The notes below the pieces were generated by a model. It was not told the DNA's origin, did not search any database, and saw only the letters and a program-made list of their open reading frames with translations. From Cephalotus follicularis (Eukaryota > Streptophyta > Magnoliopsida > Oxalidales > Cephalotaceae): a DNA stretch of 64,000 nt. Made by a program: the position numbers and the translations under genes. This document shows, in pieces, positions 10,166-21,190 of the stretch (positions within the stretch are counted from its first letter, which is position 1; each line of letters opens with the position of its first letter). Location: positions 62,001 through 126,000 of the forward strand of contig BDDD01000352.1 of the NCBI GenBank assembly GCA_001972305.1, read 5' to 3'.

Positions 10166-12686
10166 TGTTGGAAACCTGGCAAGGGTTCCCGATCAATTTT
10201 GGGTCTAGGACGCTAGTGTGTATAATTTTAATTTTTCAAAAACACCAAGACAACAAGTCAAGGTACACACTAACATCTTAGTACCAAATCAAAAAGCCTA
10301 GGATCACCATTTTATATTCAATCGAACTAAAACAAATAATCAAGCATGCATACAAACATTAACCGAAAGCACATTGGTAAACGTAAATACAAATGGGAAG
10401 CAACATTCCAACGTTGGAGGCTCCACCACTTTGCCGCTACACGCTTGCAGTAGCCACCGCCCTTCACCGGACCCACTGCCCATCACCGGACCCACTACTC
10501 GGAATCCGGAAAACTTACTAGGAACCAGCCAAGACACCATTGGACTCCAAATGCGCAGATCTACCCACTGGTGGCGGAGACCCGGAGAGAAGCACCGTGA
10601 ATCGCCAGACGCAGCTGGCAGTGGCGGTGACTCAATAAGTTGGACTCAGCGAGTTCCGATCCGACGCCCAATGGACCGGCCGCGCCATATCTAGTCTCCA
10701 AATCCTCCGATCTTCACAATGGTGGCTGAGACTCGTTGTGCCTCGCCATGGAAAGGGCGGTCATAGCGAATCAGTAAGTCAGACTCACTTAGTCGACTCA
10801 CCCGACTAAACCAGGGCCGACAATTTTAGCCTCGCGCCATAGACCACAAGATCTAAGCGCCAGCAACCAAGACTCGCTGTGACTCGGTGCAAAATGCCAA
10901 GTCACAGCGGCCGGTGCGTCAACTCGACGAGTTGACTCACATCGCACAAACACCGGCCAAAACTCACGGGAAATGCAAGACAATGATCAAAATGGATAGA
11001 GCCATTGATTGGTTCCACCCATAGTGATTGTCAACGGCGAAAAGAGACGCCGGCAGTAAGAAACGGCAAAAAACGCAAACTGCCATAAGGGAGAAATGGG
11101 GGAGAAAGAGGGAGAGAGAGAGAGAGAGGAGGAGGAGGAGGCATACCAGGGAAGGACGGACGGCACCAAACCGGCCACCGGCCCAAAGCGCCGGTCTTCT
11201 TCTCCGGCTGAACACGCTCCCCAAGCGTTAGCGCACTCACGGTGCTTTCTTTCTCACCCGTGCGCAGGAAGAAGAAAAATAGGCATAAGTAAAAAAATGT
11301 TTTCTTTTCTCCTTTTATCAAAAAATGTCTCACATTTAATTTTATTTAAAATTGTTTCTCCCTTTATAATTAAAGACTCTCTCTTTAATTTGATTTAATT
11401 AAATTAAATCATGCTCTGGGTTTAAATCTCTTTATATATCAAGATGACTATTAGTGGAATGAGAAACAAACCACTAATGTCAAAATAATATATACTAGTT
11501 AAAAACTAGATTTACCACCAAGCGAGCATGGGTGCAGCATGCCCCACTTTTCCAATAATCGGGCGGGACCTAAAAGCCTGGTGGAATTCTGGTACGACGA
11601 TAAATTTCCAAGAACATCCCAAAGTTCTGGTCCGACTATCCAGATAATAGCCCCAATGTGATCTATAATCATCCCCGGATCCGTGGACCACAAAGTACCA
11701 CGTCTATCATTCGTTAGTTGATTCCGCAGTGCTTTATCATTGTCATCGGTTTGTGTGCCGCATATCCTTCATATCTCGGCTCTGATCGTGGACTAGGGTT
11801 TGGATAAATGTCACCCCTAGGTAAAACCGCGATAACTATAATTCTATGAATGCACTGAGACTATGGGAGATATCCCCAGAAACCTCTTGTTCCCAATCTC
11901 CCTGTGCCCGGTTGGGACTTTAAGTCTTCAATAGTCACAGATGTTGTAGAGACTATAATCCTCAACACGGGTGTGACAATCCCATATTGCACACTCGCCC
12001 ATACATATCAAGGCAGCTCCCACAATGCCTAAAGGCAACCCTTTTGCCAGCACGTGGCTAGTGCTGGGGAAGGCAAAAATCAAAGCCAAGCAGTTACTAC
12101 ATAACGTATGCCAGTTGCTCGGGTCTAACGATACAACGTAAATCATGTATGATCAACTAGTCCTCTTTGACTAAGCACTATCGCGACAATAGGAACTCTA
12201 TTGACAGAGGTGTTGACTCTCCAAATAGATAACCTATGGTTGGTCGGTTCAGTGTTGTGCCTATGCACGCACCCTGCATCAACTTTAGGGTAAAACACAA
12301 ATGGTAATGAGATAATCCACCCCCATTTACCATTCAGAGAAAGCATAACATGGCAAGTCTTTGCGGTTCATCAATTTCCCTAAGAGAGTGAACCTATGAC
12401 TTGGAACTTTTGTCACAAGGGAGTAAGGATTTCATTCTCATAACCTCACAGGCACGAGATCCAACCCTTTATGGACAGGGCGCTATATGTGTATTTTGTT
12501 AACATGGTGATCAATTTATCCGTTGAGAGGGTTTGGGATAATACATATAGCAAAATGCCAGTCTTTATTAAATATGCACAATAGAACACGAATGGAACTA
12601 AGAATGTATGATTCAAGAGTGTGTCATATGTAAAATACATACGTCTGCAGCCGCATCGTGGCTTGCAGGGACACCGTAATCTAATA
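10166..12686 (-). repeat. Copia A 5' LTR (2521 bp)
   Basis: The inner edge is TGTTGGAAACC next to the primer site; the outer edge is set by where the match to the other LTR stops (CTAATA, 12681-12686). The first kilobase (10166-11230) has no partner in the window because the other LTR leaves the window on that side. Open frames at 10374-10694 and 11096-11398 are chance frames in the LTR; the second translates a GA microsatellite. The length is typical of large plant copia families. Confidence 0.82.
11112..11129. repeat. (GA)n microsatellite in the copia A LTR
   Basis: A short GA run followed by GGA repeats. It explains the Arg/Glu-rich chance translations of this region. Confidence 0.85.
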
Positions 12687-14338
12687 GGCATAGCATAGTC
12701 TTGAAGTTTCAAATTCACTGGTGTTAAACGATTGAATGTAGTAATAAAGGAAAATGATATTAAGGCAGCTTGGATCATGGGTGGGCTGCTGCTTGATCTA
12801 CTGACTTGCCTGAGATTGAATCCATGTCTTCTTACTAATAGGCATTACCGAGAGTATAAGGTCAGTCAAGCATAGCATGGTAATCTCGTGTATTCGAATG
12901 CTTTCACCTATTGAATAGGACCCCATTCTCAACTCATATGGATTTCGTTTTGGTGATCAGCTTTACTGGCTTTTATTTATCTCACAGATGTGCTATCATA
13001 AGCAACTGCAAAAAAACATGTAGGGTTTCCTTTGGTAGTCATTTTGAGGGCTTCAAGCAAAGAAAGTGAGATTGGAAAACATGAACAAATTGGGTTCCAC
13101 AGCATCCCCTACATTTAGGAAAATTCTTCACGCACAAACGTTTTTTTGTATTCCTGCAACATGCCTTATTGTATCCGTGGTAAGTCCCAGGTCACTCCTT
13201 TCTAGGTCTAGTGGGAACCATTCTAGTGCTTCACTTCCCCCAGCTACTTTGTTTGGGGTAGATTCCAATGGCTCCTTAGTCAACTGCTAGAAAAAGGCTT
13301 TTCTCGCTATCAAAGAAAGGTATTTTACTTGCTTACTTGTTAAGGATTGCGAATAGAGATTTAGATTTCCCAAAGTATTATGATAATATAGAGAATGAGT
13401 GTCATATGCAAGACATTAGAATAAGCAGTTAGTAGCTTTCGCTCTCAACCCCCTTACCCATCCTACCTCTCCGGATTTTCTAAGCCCCCATGGGATATAG
13501 CTTCCCTTACCAGTTGTACAAGCGCATAATCCCTAACTTTTTGGTAGCATTTTGACCGAGGCAATCGATAAGCAAAAATTGAGTCTCATACCCAAGACAT
13601 TAGAATAAGCACTTAGTAGCTTCTACTCTCGACCCCTTACCAATCCTTATCTCTGACTTTTCTAAGACTCCGTGGGATATAGCTTCCCTTACTGGTTGTA
13701 CAAGCACATAATCCTTGCCTTTTTGGTTAATTTAATTAGCCTTCTCTAATAGGCAATCAATTCATAAAAAAGATATGATTATACTCAATTTTCTTTTGAC
13801 AAAAATCAATAAAAAACAAGAAATATTTGAATCGAATTACATTTCATCCAAATGTTAGTAGTATAAGAGTGTGCATTTTTTGTTGGGGATTTCCTAGAAA
13901 AAATCATCGCATCTTCCAACGATTTCTTATGAAAGACCAATTATTCAAGATAAAGCTAAAGATTTTGGAACAAAAAAATACCCCTTTCAATTGTCTCAAC
14001 AACTAGATCAGAATGAAGAATCAAAATACATTCTAAAAAGGAGAATAGATAAGGTGGATTAGAGACTACTCAATAAATAAAATGCATATAGGTTTTTGTT
14101 TGAGCTATTTAAGAGTTATCCAACTTGAGCTAGGAGGTAAAAATGATTTTTTTTTTCCGGGAAATCTATCAAAAGAGTTTTTGTGATTGTTCAAGAAGAA
14201 ATTAAACAAAATATAAGGTAGAGCTAGGACAATAATTGTATAAGGTCTACCCAATGCAAGATGCAGAGGCGCATTTATACTAAAGATTTCATTTCAAATG
14301 GAATTTGGTTATTCAATATGTACGAGGATCCCAACAAA
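12687..14338. other. Organelle-like and unassigned non-coding DNA
   Basis: AT-rich sequence between copia A and the recognisable plastid fragments. The part just before 14339 looks like the plastid spacer that normally precedes trnI-CAU, so plastid DNA probably starts upstream of the tRNA. I could not assign the remainder; some may be mitochondrial or plastid. It contains an imperfect duplication (13397-13546 and 13581-13728). No convincing protein-coding frame is seen. Confidence 0.45.
13397..13728 (+). repeat. Imperfect direct duplication of about 150 bp
   Basis: 13397-13546 and 13581-13728 share long blocks, including AAGACATTAGAATAAGCA, GGGATATAGCTTCCCTTAC and GGTTGTACAAGC-type segments, at a step of about 184 bp. 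The copies have diverged by more than ten per cent by eye. The origin is unknown; there are no LTR-type ends. Confidence 0.8.
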
Positions 14339-14412
14339 GCATACATGGATGAATGGTTAAAGTGCCCAACTAATAATTGGCTAAACGAAGTCATAGGCAT
14401 GTAGGTTCAAAG
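14339..14412 (+). pseudogene. trnI-CAU: Decayed plastid trnI-CAU copy
   Basis: The sequence from GCATACATGGATGAATGG through GCCCAACTAATAATTGGC is recognisably plastid tRNA-Ile(CAU), whose usual form begins GCATCCATGGCTGAATGG. The anticodon-loop triplet CAT of the plastid gene reads AAT here. An insertion of about 10 bases follows the anticodon arm, and the 3' acceptor half cannot pair. It is therefore a dead nuclear copy of plastid DNA and not a working tRNA. The upstream spacer also resembles the plastid trnI upstream region. Confidence 0.8.
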
Positions 14413-14531
14413 CAAAATCAACTACTCCGAGAGCACTCATCCATAAACCGGTTACTGGTAAAAATAACATAAAGAAATGTAACCAATGTTTATTGGAAAA
14501 AGCAACCCAAAAGATTTCGGACCAAAGCGCT
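14413..14531. other. Spacer between plastid fragments
   Basis: No assignable content. It joins a trnI-CAU copy to a 16S rRNA piece. These lie kilobases apart in a typical plastid genome, so the junction is a rearrangement. Confidence 0.5.
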
Positions 14532-14638
14532 TAGACTCCTACGGGAGGCAGTAGTGGGGAATTTTTCGCAAATGGCGAAATCCTGGCGAAGCAATGCCGC
14601 TTGGAGGCAGAAGGCCTATGGGTCGTGAACTTCTTTTA
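14532..14638 (+). pseudogene. rrn16: Plastid 16S rRNA fragment
   Basis: About 107 bp match the conserved region of bacterial-type 16S rRNA that contains the universal site ACTCCTACGGGAGGCAG. The match continues through GTGGGGAATTTTTCGCAA, GCAATGCCGC and GGTCGTGAACTTCTTTT, which is the plastid variant. It carries many substitutions and is cut off at both sides, so it is a nuclear relic and not an rRNA gene. Confidence 0.9.
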
Positions 14639-14670
14639 GTGGTATTATCACTCAATTCATAGGGTCCTAA

Positions 14671-14781
14671 TAAGAACTGTTGTATTATCACTTATTCAAT
14701 TTCAATGAATAGATATAATGACTAAAAATCCAAAGAAACCTTTGTACTTTAATCAAAATAAGCATAAATGGGAGTTTAAAT
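14671..14781 (+). repeat. Duplicated segment, copy 1
   Basis: About 111 bp that recur at 18158-18271, from TAAGAACTGTTGTATTATC to AAATGGGAGTTTAAATG. The copies match at roughly nine bases in ten. A partial third start lies at 14643-14660. In copy 2 the segment touches the ccsA fragment, so it probably belongs to the same plastid-derived material. Confidence 0.8.
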
Positions 14782-15063
14782 GAAAAAATCATTGGATTTA
14801 TAACTTCTAACTCTTTGAAAAAATTTTGAAGTCCGGCTACGAGGTCTGAATATTAAGTATGAATCATAGTTTTAGAGACAATAGTTTTAAATGAGGAACT
14901 ACTAAACTCAATCACTTGCTGCCATTTGTAATATCCTGTCCTTGCCTACGTGTTTACCGTTTTATATTATGTTTATGTGATCTGTTATATGTATTGTTTT
15001 TGGACCGTTAAATTTTGAAATTTGAAATTGCCTTCTTTATTATTTTTGAATTTGGGTATAAAG

Positions 15064-15670
15064 CGCTGACGCCTTCATCAGAAACGTCGACGCTTTGGCA
15101 GTGTAGTGGGACACGTGGACGCCTAAACGTGTGACATCGACACGTTTTATTTTAAAAGGTTTAACCGTCGACGCTTTTTGCTAACTGTCGACTCTTTAGT
15201 CAGCTTTCCTATTCTGTTTGGACGGCGACATGCTTATGGAAAATGAGACTTTTGCCATTTTGTTGATCCGATTTTTCCTTCTTTGTCTGGACTCGTATCT
15301 GCATGAAAGGAAAATATTGGTTACACGATTTTTGTCATTACTTCACACGTTTTCTGGCTTTTTAAAACTAAATATTACACTTTGAGAAAACCATCTGGAT
15401 TTTTATCAAACCAGAGCAACAACTTTGTCAGCCTTGTTCTTGATCGAATTTGGCGTCTTTTGAAGGTATTTTCTAAACGAAATTTATAGTTTTGACTGCG
15501 TAGTTTCGATATCAATCTTTAATTTGTATTAAAAACGGTTAGAATTTATATTTGAGTATGATTTTAGAGGCCTATTTGAAATAAAATTCTACTGTTTTAA
15601 ATTTGTTCATCTATGTGATTATTTATATGCATATTTCGTTATACTAGTATTTAAATCAAAGGATTTATGT

Positions 15671-15703
<33 letters not shown>

Positions 15704-16122
15704 GTATGTATGTATGTAACTATTTTATGATGTATGCAAAGAAAATCAGATGGTAGTTTTTAATCTATTTTGTAAACTGCTAATATATCAGAATTTATGT
15801 TCCAAAATTGTTCATACATGTGTTTTGCATTTTGAATGTAATCATATGTATATACTGATGTTTTTAAACTTATAAATCATGATTTAGAATCTGCATGTTG
15901 TTGTTTATGATTTGTGTTTGTAAGAAAATCATATTTGTTCATAATCTTCAACTGATTTTCTGCTACTGGCATTCTGTCTTCGACGCCAACCGTCGACGCT
16001 TATTTCTTGAGCGTCGTCGCTTTACACTGTTAAATGCTATGTGTTAGTCGACGCTTTGCTAAGCGCTTTGTTCCATCATTAATTGAAACCATTGACGCCT
16101 ATAGTTTAACTGTCGACGCTTT
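15064..16122. repeat. Paired GTCGACGCTTT-type motifs in the solo LTR
   Basis: Motifs with the core GTCGACGC (and variants such as CTGACGCC or GTGGACGCC) occur in pairs. By core position these are 15066/15087, 15116/15137, 15168/15188, 15993/16014 and 16092/16113, giving spacings of 20-21 bp. GCGTCGACGC-like cores are palindromic. The sequence between the pairs is unrelated. Confidence 0.7.
15670..15717. repeat. (TA)n/(TATG)n microsatellite
   Basis: A pure TA run (about 28 bp) grading into TATG/GTAT repeats, inside the solo LTR. Confidence 0.9.
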
Positions 16123-17478
16123 CTCTGACAGTTTTGATATTTGTGTCTTTTTATGTTATGTGATGTTTGGGCTTAAATGTTTAGGTCCTCGTATCATCTT
16201 TGGTGGAGATTAGAGTACTCCTTGTTTGTTTTTGATTCGCTATTCGGGTTTATTTAGTTTTTGAACGGCTAAGGTACGAATATTCTTATTCGTGGCTACT
16301 CTTTGATTTTATTAAAATGGACTTTTCATTTCTCAGATATTCGATTTTAATTGAATAAAAATTTGTTTTATTACTGATTTTATATTCTATGCATGATTTT
16401 CACTATCAAAAATATGTTATTTTTGGACATGGCTTTCACTTTCGGAAGTATGCTCAACTTTCAGATACAGATAAGATTATGATTTCAGATATGTCTTTTA
16501 TGAAAGTATGTTGGTGATTCTTATTAAATAATTTCAGATATGTCTGGAGACAGTATACTTACGTATGTTTTAGATTGTTTTAGAATAAAACAATGTTTTA
16601 GCGTAATAACATAAAGAGAAAAACCTACCTATGAGGTATCATAGGCATGTTCCTTTGGCACAGAGGACATGACACTTACCGTAGTAGTGTTATCGGTCTA
16701 CTCCGTCTCTCTTTATATGTATCTTGAGGGTAGGGTATGGATCCTTTTGAGGCGTATGGGTATACTCTAGTTATTGTCAGATTCAGAAATTCAGATTCAA
16801 AGGATTGATTGTGTAGTGCCGTACACGTCCCTTCCGTCAGAGCATATGGGCTTCGCGAACCCCTTGCGCCTATATATTTATGTATATATCAAATTCTCTG
16901 TTATGAGATTATGAAATCAGATAAAGATTTGAATTATGATTTATGATACTATGCTTTACAGAAGGTTATGAAGATTTTTATAACTTTTTATTTAAATATT
17001 CTGTTTTACATTATAAAGAATATTTAATCATATTAATTGTTGATTTTAAAGTTTAGATAGTTGTTTATCCTTTAAATGTCTATTTACTGTTTTACTTTCC
17101 TTATCCGTACTGAGGTTTGCTCAGCCGCTTTTTGTTTCTATGCGGTAGGTTTTCAGGAGCACCATAGGAATGTGTGAGAGAAATGTTACCCTTGTTGGAT
17201 AATCACTTAGGAGTTTGATCTAGTTATGTTTTCAATGGTGTTGTGGCCATGTTTAGGCCAGTCTTATGAACAATGTTATGTTTTCAGTTTATGTTTTCAG
17301 ATTATGGTTTTGAAATTGATTAAGTAAATACATCACACTATGTTTTTAGATTCATACTCTAGTTTAGAATCAGTTATGTTATGTTTAGACCACCACTTTT
17401 GTTTTGAATAAAGCTCAGTGTTTATGTTTAAGTTCTGTTATTGTACCTGTAAGGGCTCCCACCTTCGGGGGTGTTACA

Positions 17479-17749
17479 CCATTAATCTTCAGTTTCTGTT
17501 GAGGTCTATCATGTAGAGTTACTCAAATTGGATCAGTGATCGATTTCTAGGTTTCGACGTAAACCTATCTGGTTTCTTCCAATTACATAAATCAATAGTT
17601 CAAACCGCACTCAAAGGTAGGGCTTTTCCCATTTTTATAAGAACTTCTGCACCATAAACAATGATATCTCCAATTATAGTCCTTCTGGAATATAAAATAT
17701 ATCTCTTCTCACCATTTCCATTGTGTTTGAGATGAATGAATGCATTTTG
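17479..17749. other. Unassigned segment beside the ccsA copy
   Basis: Between the solo LTR and the ccsA fragment. It can be translated on the minus strand through [15 protein letters not shown], which I do not recognise. It may be another organelle-derived piece joined to ccsA, since the ccsA resemblance ends near 17755. Confidence 0.45.
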
Positions 17750-18157
17750 ATTAGCCCAAACCACTATCAGAAGAATCCCTAGGGTTACAAAGATGAAACC
17801 TATACTAATAATATGATAACCCCAATGATCTAATTCTTGAATCAATTGAAATATTTAAAATTTTCTAGAATAAATAAAAAGGGTGGTTATTAAAACATTG
17901 CCCCTTTCGTTCTTGTATTTTCTCTTACCAAAGGAAAACCACTTATTCAGTAATTTTTTTCTTTTATTAAAAATCTTTATGAATTTTTGAAATGTAATGA
18001 CTAAAAGAGCTATTGATAATAACGATCCACATAAAAGAGCTGCATAGCCCAATACCATAATAATTACGTGCATCATTAACCACTAGGATTGGAGAGCAGT
18101 TACTAGAACCATGATGATTCAAGAAAACCTTCAAACTAAGTCCAAAGATTCCTTGCG
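17750..18157 (-). pseudogene. ccsA: Plastid ccsA (cytochrome c biogenesis) fragment
   Basis: The minus strand carries the central part of plastid CcsA, a thylakoid membrane protein for haem attachment to c-type cytochromes. At 18076-17855 it reads [20 protein letters not shown] followed by SIALLVITF, a lysine-rich loop and [10 protein letters not shown]. At about 17845-17755 it continues in another frame with [16 protein letters not shown] and ILLIVVWAN, close to the conserved QLDHWSYRVISLGF...GAVWANEAWG. The WANEAWG haem-handling motif is lost where the resemblance stops. Upstream, VLVTALQS-like sequence is also visible. Roughly 40 per cent of the gene is present, with a frame change and internal stops: a dead nuclear plastid copy. 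Confidence 0.82.
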
Positions 18158-18271
18158 TAAGAACCGTTGTATTATCACTAATTCAATTTCAATGAATAGA
18201 TATAATGACTAAAAATCCAATGAAACTTTTGTCCTTTAATCAATAATAAGCATAAATGGGAGTTTTAAATG
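18158..18271 (+). repeat. Duplicated segment, copy 2
   Basis: Partner of 14671-14781. It ends almost exactly where Tat-type polymerase sequence begins, so one edge of the repeat coincides with a breakpoint. Confidence 0.8.
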
Positions 18272-18275
18272 GTTG

Positions 18276-19300
18276 AGTGGATGCTCTTAATCGGTTCATA
18301 TCCAAGTCAGCAGACCAATGCCTGCCCTTCTTCAAAAATCTATAATCCAGGAAGAATTTTGAGTGGAATACTGATTGTGAATAGGCGTTTGATGAGTTGA
18401 AGACCTATCTCGCTATTCCACCTCTGATTAGCAAGTCCAATCTCGAAGAAACACTACTCTTATATCTATCAACCTCGGATACCGCTGTGAGCTCGGCATT
18501 AATCCAAGAGGAAGACAAGGTGCAAAAGCCAGTTTATTATGTGAACAATCCTACTAACCAAAAGCTGGATTACACACTGGTGATTTTTTGAGAAAACTCC
18601 GACCTTATTTCTAAGCTCATACCATCCATGTTATTACTGTCCAACCCCCGAGGCAAGTATTTTAGAAGACTAAGACATCTAGAATGATTGTCAAATTTTC
18701 TATGGAGTTGGGAGAGTTTGATGAGCATTTTAAGCAAAGATCGACTTTGAAATCTCAAATCATATCGGACTTCCTTGTTGAGTGCACGAGTCCAATGGAG
18801 GACGAAGAAGTGGCGAAGGGAGCCATGATTCTCTCTGAATTATGGTGTCTACATGTTGATGGTTCCACATCTCAGCAAGGGTCCGTTGCTGGTATCATCC
18901 CTACTAGCCCAGATTGGTGGACACTTGAATATGCCCTTCGTTTCAACTTCACGGTGACTAACAATGCTGCGAAATATGGAGCTTTGACATCAGGTTTGAA
19001 GCTTTCTACACATTTGCAGGTAAATAAGCTAATGATTTACAAAGATTCCTAACCGGTGGCCAATAAGGTTTAGGGGTTTTTTGAAGCCAAAGAGATGACC
19101 ATGATGTCTTACCTTAGAGAAGTATGAAACTTTGTAATAAGTTCCTTTATCTCGAGGTCACGCTAATACCTAGAGAGGACAACATCAAGGCAGATGCATT
19201 GTCCAAATTGGGCACATTGGAGAGTTTTGAAGTACATTGGATAGTTTTCCTGGAGACTCTGACGCTATCAAGCATATCTTAAACATTAGTGGTTAATTCT
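18276..19300 (+). pseudogene. Tat RT-end and RNase H remnants
   Basis: 18397-18591 reads LKTYLAIPP-like sequence, then LYLSTSDTAVSSALIQEED and PVYYV, the RNase H entry region of Tat polymerases (consensus LYLAVS..AVSSALI.E). 18840-19052 carries a second RNase H-like domain: LHVDGSTSQQGSVAGII, then EYALRFNFTVTNNAAKYGAL and a GLKLS segment. This is typical of the additional archaeal-like RNase H of Tat elements. It is broken. Confidence 0.78.
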
Positions 19301-19399
19301 GTAGAGATAGAAGAAAATTGGATGGATCCGATAGTGGTCTGGCTGAGAGACTCGCAATTACCAGAGACTCACTCAGAAGCTTGGAGAATCCGAAATAAA

Positions 19400-20560
19400 T
19401 CGTCTTGAAATATGCTACGAGAAGGTCAACTCTATATATAAATTCATTCACGCAACCCTTTCTTAGGTGCCTCCAACCTATAGAAGCTAAGTATGTGTTG
19501 GGTGACATACACGATAGGTCTTGTGGCAATCATCTCGCGGGAAGATCTCTGGCACAGAAAGCGCTTATGCAAGGATACTATTTGCCTACGATGGTCTGAG
19601 AAAAATTGGAATTGGTAAGGATATGTGACCAACATCAAAGTTTTGCATCCATTCCCTATCAATCTGCAGAAGAACTCACTTCAACAGTGTCACCCTGACC
19701 TTTCTCCCAATGGGGGATTGATATTTTGGGACCTTTCCCACCTACCCCCAGGACAAAGGAAATTCATCCTGGTGGCGGTTGATAACTTCACTAAGTTGGT
19801 GGAGACAGAGGCCCTTGCTAAAATCATCGAGCATAACACAAGGAAGTTCATTTGGAAGAACATTATTTATCGGTTTGGAATCCTCTGAGTTCTTATTACC
19901 TACAATGACACTCAGTTTGACAATGCCAGATTCGAGGAATATTACAAAGAAATGGGGATAAGGAAAAATATCACCTCGGTGGCTCATCGATAATGCAAAT
20001 GGGCAAACTGAGGTCATTAATTGGATAATCGTGCAAGCTTTGAAGAAAAAGCTAGAGGAGGTAAAGGCTTACATGCAAAAGAGTTACTCGGCATACTATG
20101 GGGATATCGAACTACATCGACATCCACCTCATGTGAAACCCAATTCACCATAGCTTATGGGTCAAAAACAGTGGTCCCTGTTGAGACAGAAGTCCTTTCT
20201 TCGATGATCAAATAATTTCGAGAAGAGCATAATGAAGAAGGTCTTAGAGCTAACATGGAATTCATCAATGAGCACTGACAACAATCTACATAGAGAGTTT
20301 CTTCCCATCAATAGCGAACTCGATGGTACTACAACTGTATGGTGAGCAACCGAGAGTTCCAAGTTGGCGATTTGGTCCTGAGGAAGACCTCAGTATCAAT
20401 GCTTGAGTTGCCAAAGGGAATGTTAGCACCAAACTCGGAAGGCCTTTATACAGTAACATATGTTTTGGGAAAAGGAACTTGCAAGTTTGAAGGCTTGAGG
20501 GGAAGAGCCATACCGAGAACATGGAACTCAGTACACCTTAAGAAATACTTCCAATAGATA
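19400..20560 (+). pseudogene. Tat integrase remnant
   Basis: The integrase zinc-binding entry region lies near 19500-19640. The core begins near 19690: LGPFPP-like sequence, then GQRKFILVAVDNFTKLVE and AKIIEHNT. The carboxyl part at 20339-20557 shows FQVGDLVLRKTSV and LAPNSEGLYTVTYVL, the usual integrase tail preceding WNSVHLKKYF. It is broken. Confidence 0.78.
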
Positions 20561-20852
20561 GCTAGGTTTTCAATTTGTAACCTTGCCATCATTAAATAAA
20601 CTTGTATGTTTTGAGAATTTTGCTGTTTTTACTTTGAGTTTGTTCTTTAATATTAATTATGATTGAAAGAATCTCGATTTAACCAAGTTGTCTTCATGAT
20701 TTTCCATTACACTGTTGGATTTGTCAAAATCATCAATTCATAGTCAGTTCAAACACCATCCTAGGAGAGCAACCTCCAAGGCTGGAAGATATCTCAGAAA
20801 ATTGAACTTCGAGATACGACCACTGCAAATCCAAATATCGGAAAGATGTTAC

Positions 20853-21190
20853 TTCGAGATCTCATTTTTGTTCGATGTTGTTTTTGTGGTTTTAGAGTGC
20901 TCAATTCGGCTTGCTAAGTTCCTAACACCGAGAAATTGGAGTTTGTCAAAAATGGTAGTTATGGAGGACCTCGTTCTTAATCTCGTTTTTTTTCAAGTTG
21001 CTTTTGTGGTTTTATAGTGCTCGGTTAAGCTTGCTAAGATCCTAAAATTGAGAGATTGGAGTTAGTAAAAAATGGTGGTTACAGAGGACCACGTTCTTAA
21101 TCTCACTTTTGTTCGAGTTGTATTTATGGTTTTACAGTGCTCAGTTCAGCTTGCTAAGGTCCTAAAATAGAGAAATTGGAGTTATCCAAA
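20853..21190 (+). repeat. Tandem repeat (about 122-bp unit, nearly 3 copies) behind Tat pol
   Basis: Three successive imperfect units, each with a TCT-CATTTTTGTTCGA-like start, a GTGGTTTTA...GTGCTC segment, CTTGCTAAG.TCCTAA, AGAAATTGGAGTT, and an end in GGACC.CGTTCTTAA. Tandem repeats between pol and the 3' LTR are a known trait of Tat/Ogre elements. Confidence 0.82.

Larger units (their letters stand above)
121..12686 (-). mobile_element. Copia A: old Ty1/copia retrotransposon, minus strand, broken
   Basis: Two homologous LTR copies (121-1566 and the right part of 10166-12686) flank copia-type coding remnants, all read on the minus strand. In minus-strand order there are the 5' LTR, a methionine-tRNA primer site (10151-10163), a long leader, a gag start near 8695, an integrase core near 7.7 kb, reverse transcriptase near 6.4-6.8 kb, the rest of RT with RNase H (1567-2457), a purine tract and the 3' LTR. 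A gag-only element (2463-6334) is inserted in the RT region. The element is a heavily broken fossil; its LTR copies differ at roughly one base in ten by eye, so it is old. The left end lies outside the window. Confidence 0.85.
14927..17478 (+). mobile_element. Solo gypsy-type LTR (2552 bp), target duplication CCATT
   Basis: It begins TGTAATATCCTG and ends GGGGGTGTTACA, and is flanked on both sides by CCATT (14922-14926 and 17479-17483). No coding region accompanies it, so it is a solo LTR left by recombination between the two LTRs of a former element. The GGGTGTTACA end indicates plus orientation, as in the Tekay-like LTRs of this window. It sits inside plastid-derived DNA, which shows that this DNA was already nuclear. 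It contains phased GTCGACGC motifs and a TA/TATG microsatellite at 15670-15717. Confidence 0.9.

Noticed and set aside
10374-10694. Possible 106-residue host protein
   Set aside because: It lies wholly within the copia A 5' LTR and shows no recognisable domain.
11031-11398. Arg/Glu-rich small protein
   Set aside because: It is a translation of a GA/GGA microsatellite within the copia A LTR.
14339-14412. Functional tRNA gene
   Set aside because: The anticodon triplet is changed, there is an insertion, and the acceptor stem does not pair. It is a plastid relic.
14532-14638. rRNA gene or bacterial contamination
   Set aside because: Only about 107 bp with many substitutions, of plastid type, beside other decayed plastid pieces and within 300 bp of a nuclear LTR insertion.
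17600-18076. Novel small membrane proteins
   Set aside because: The hydrophobic frames are pieces of plastid ccsA, with an unassigned flank, that have lost the conserved WANEAWG end.
12687-18271. Assembly chimera between plastid and nuclear reads
   Set aside because: The plastid pieces are strongly decayed and interrupted by a solo LTR with a perfect target duplication, so they have long resided in the nucleus.
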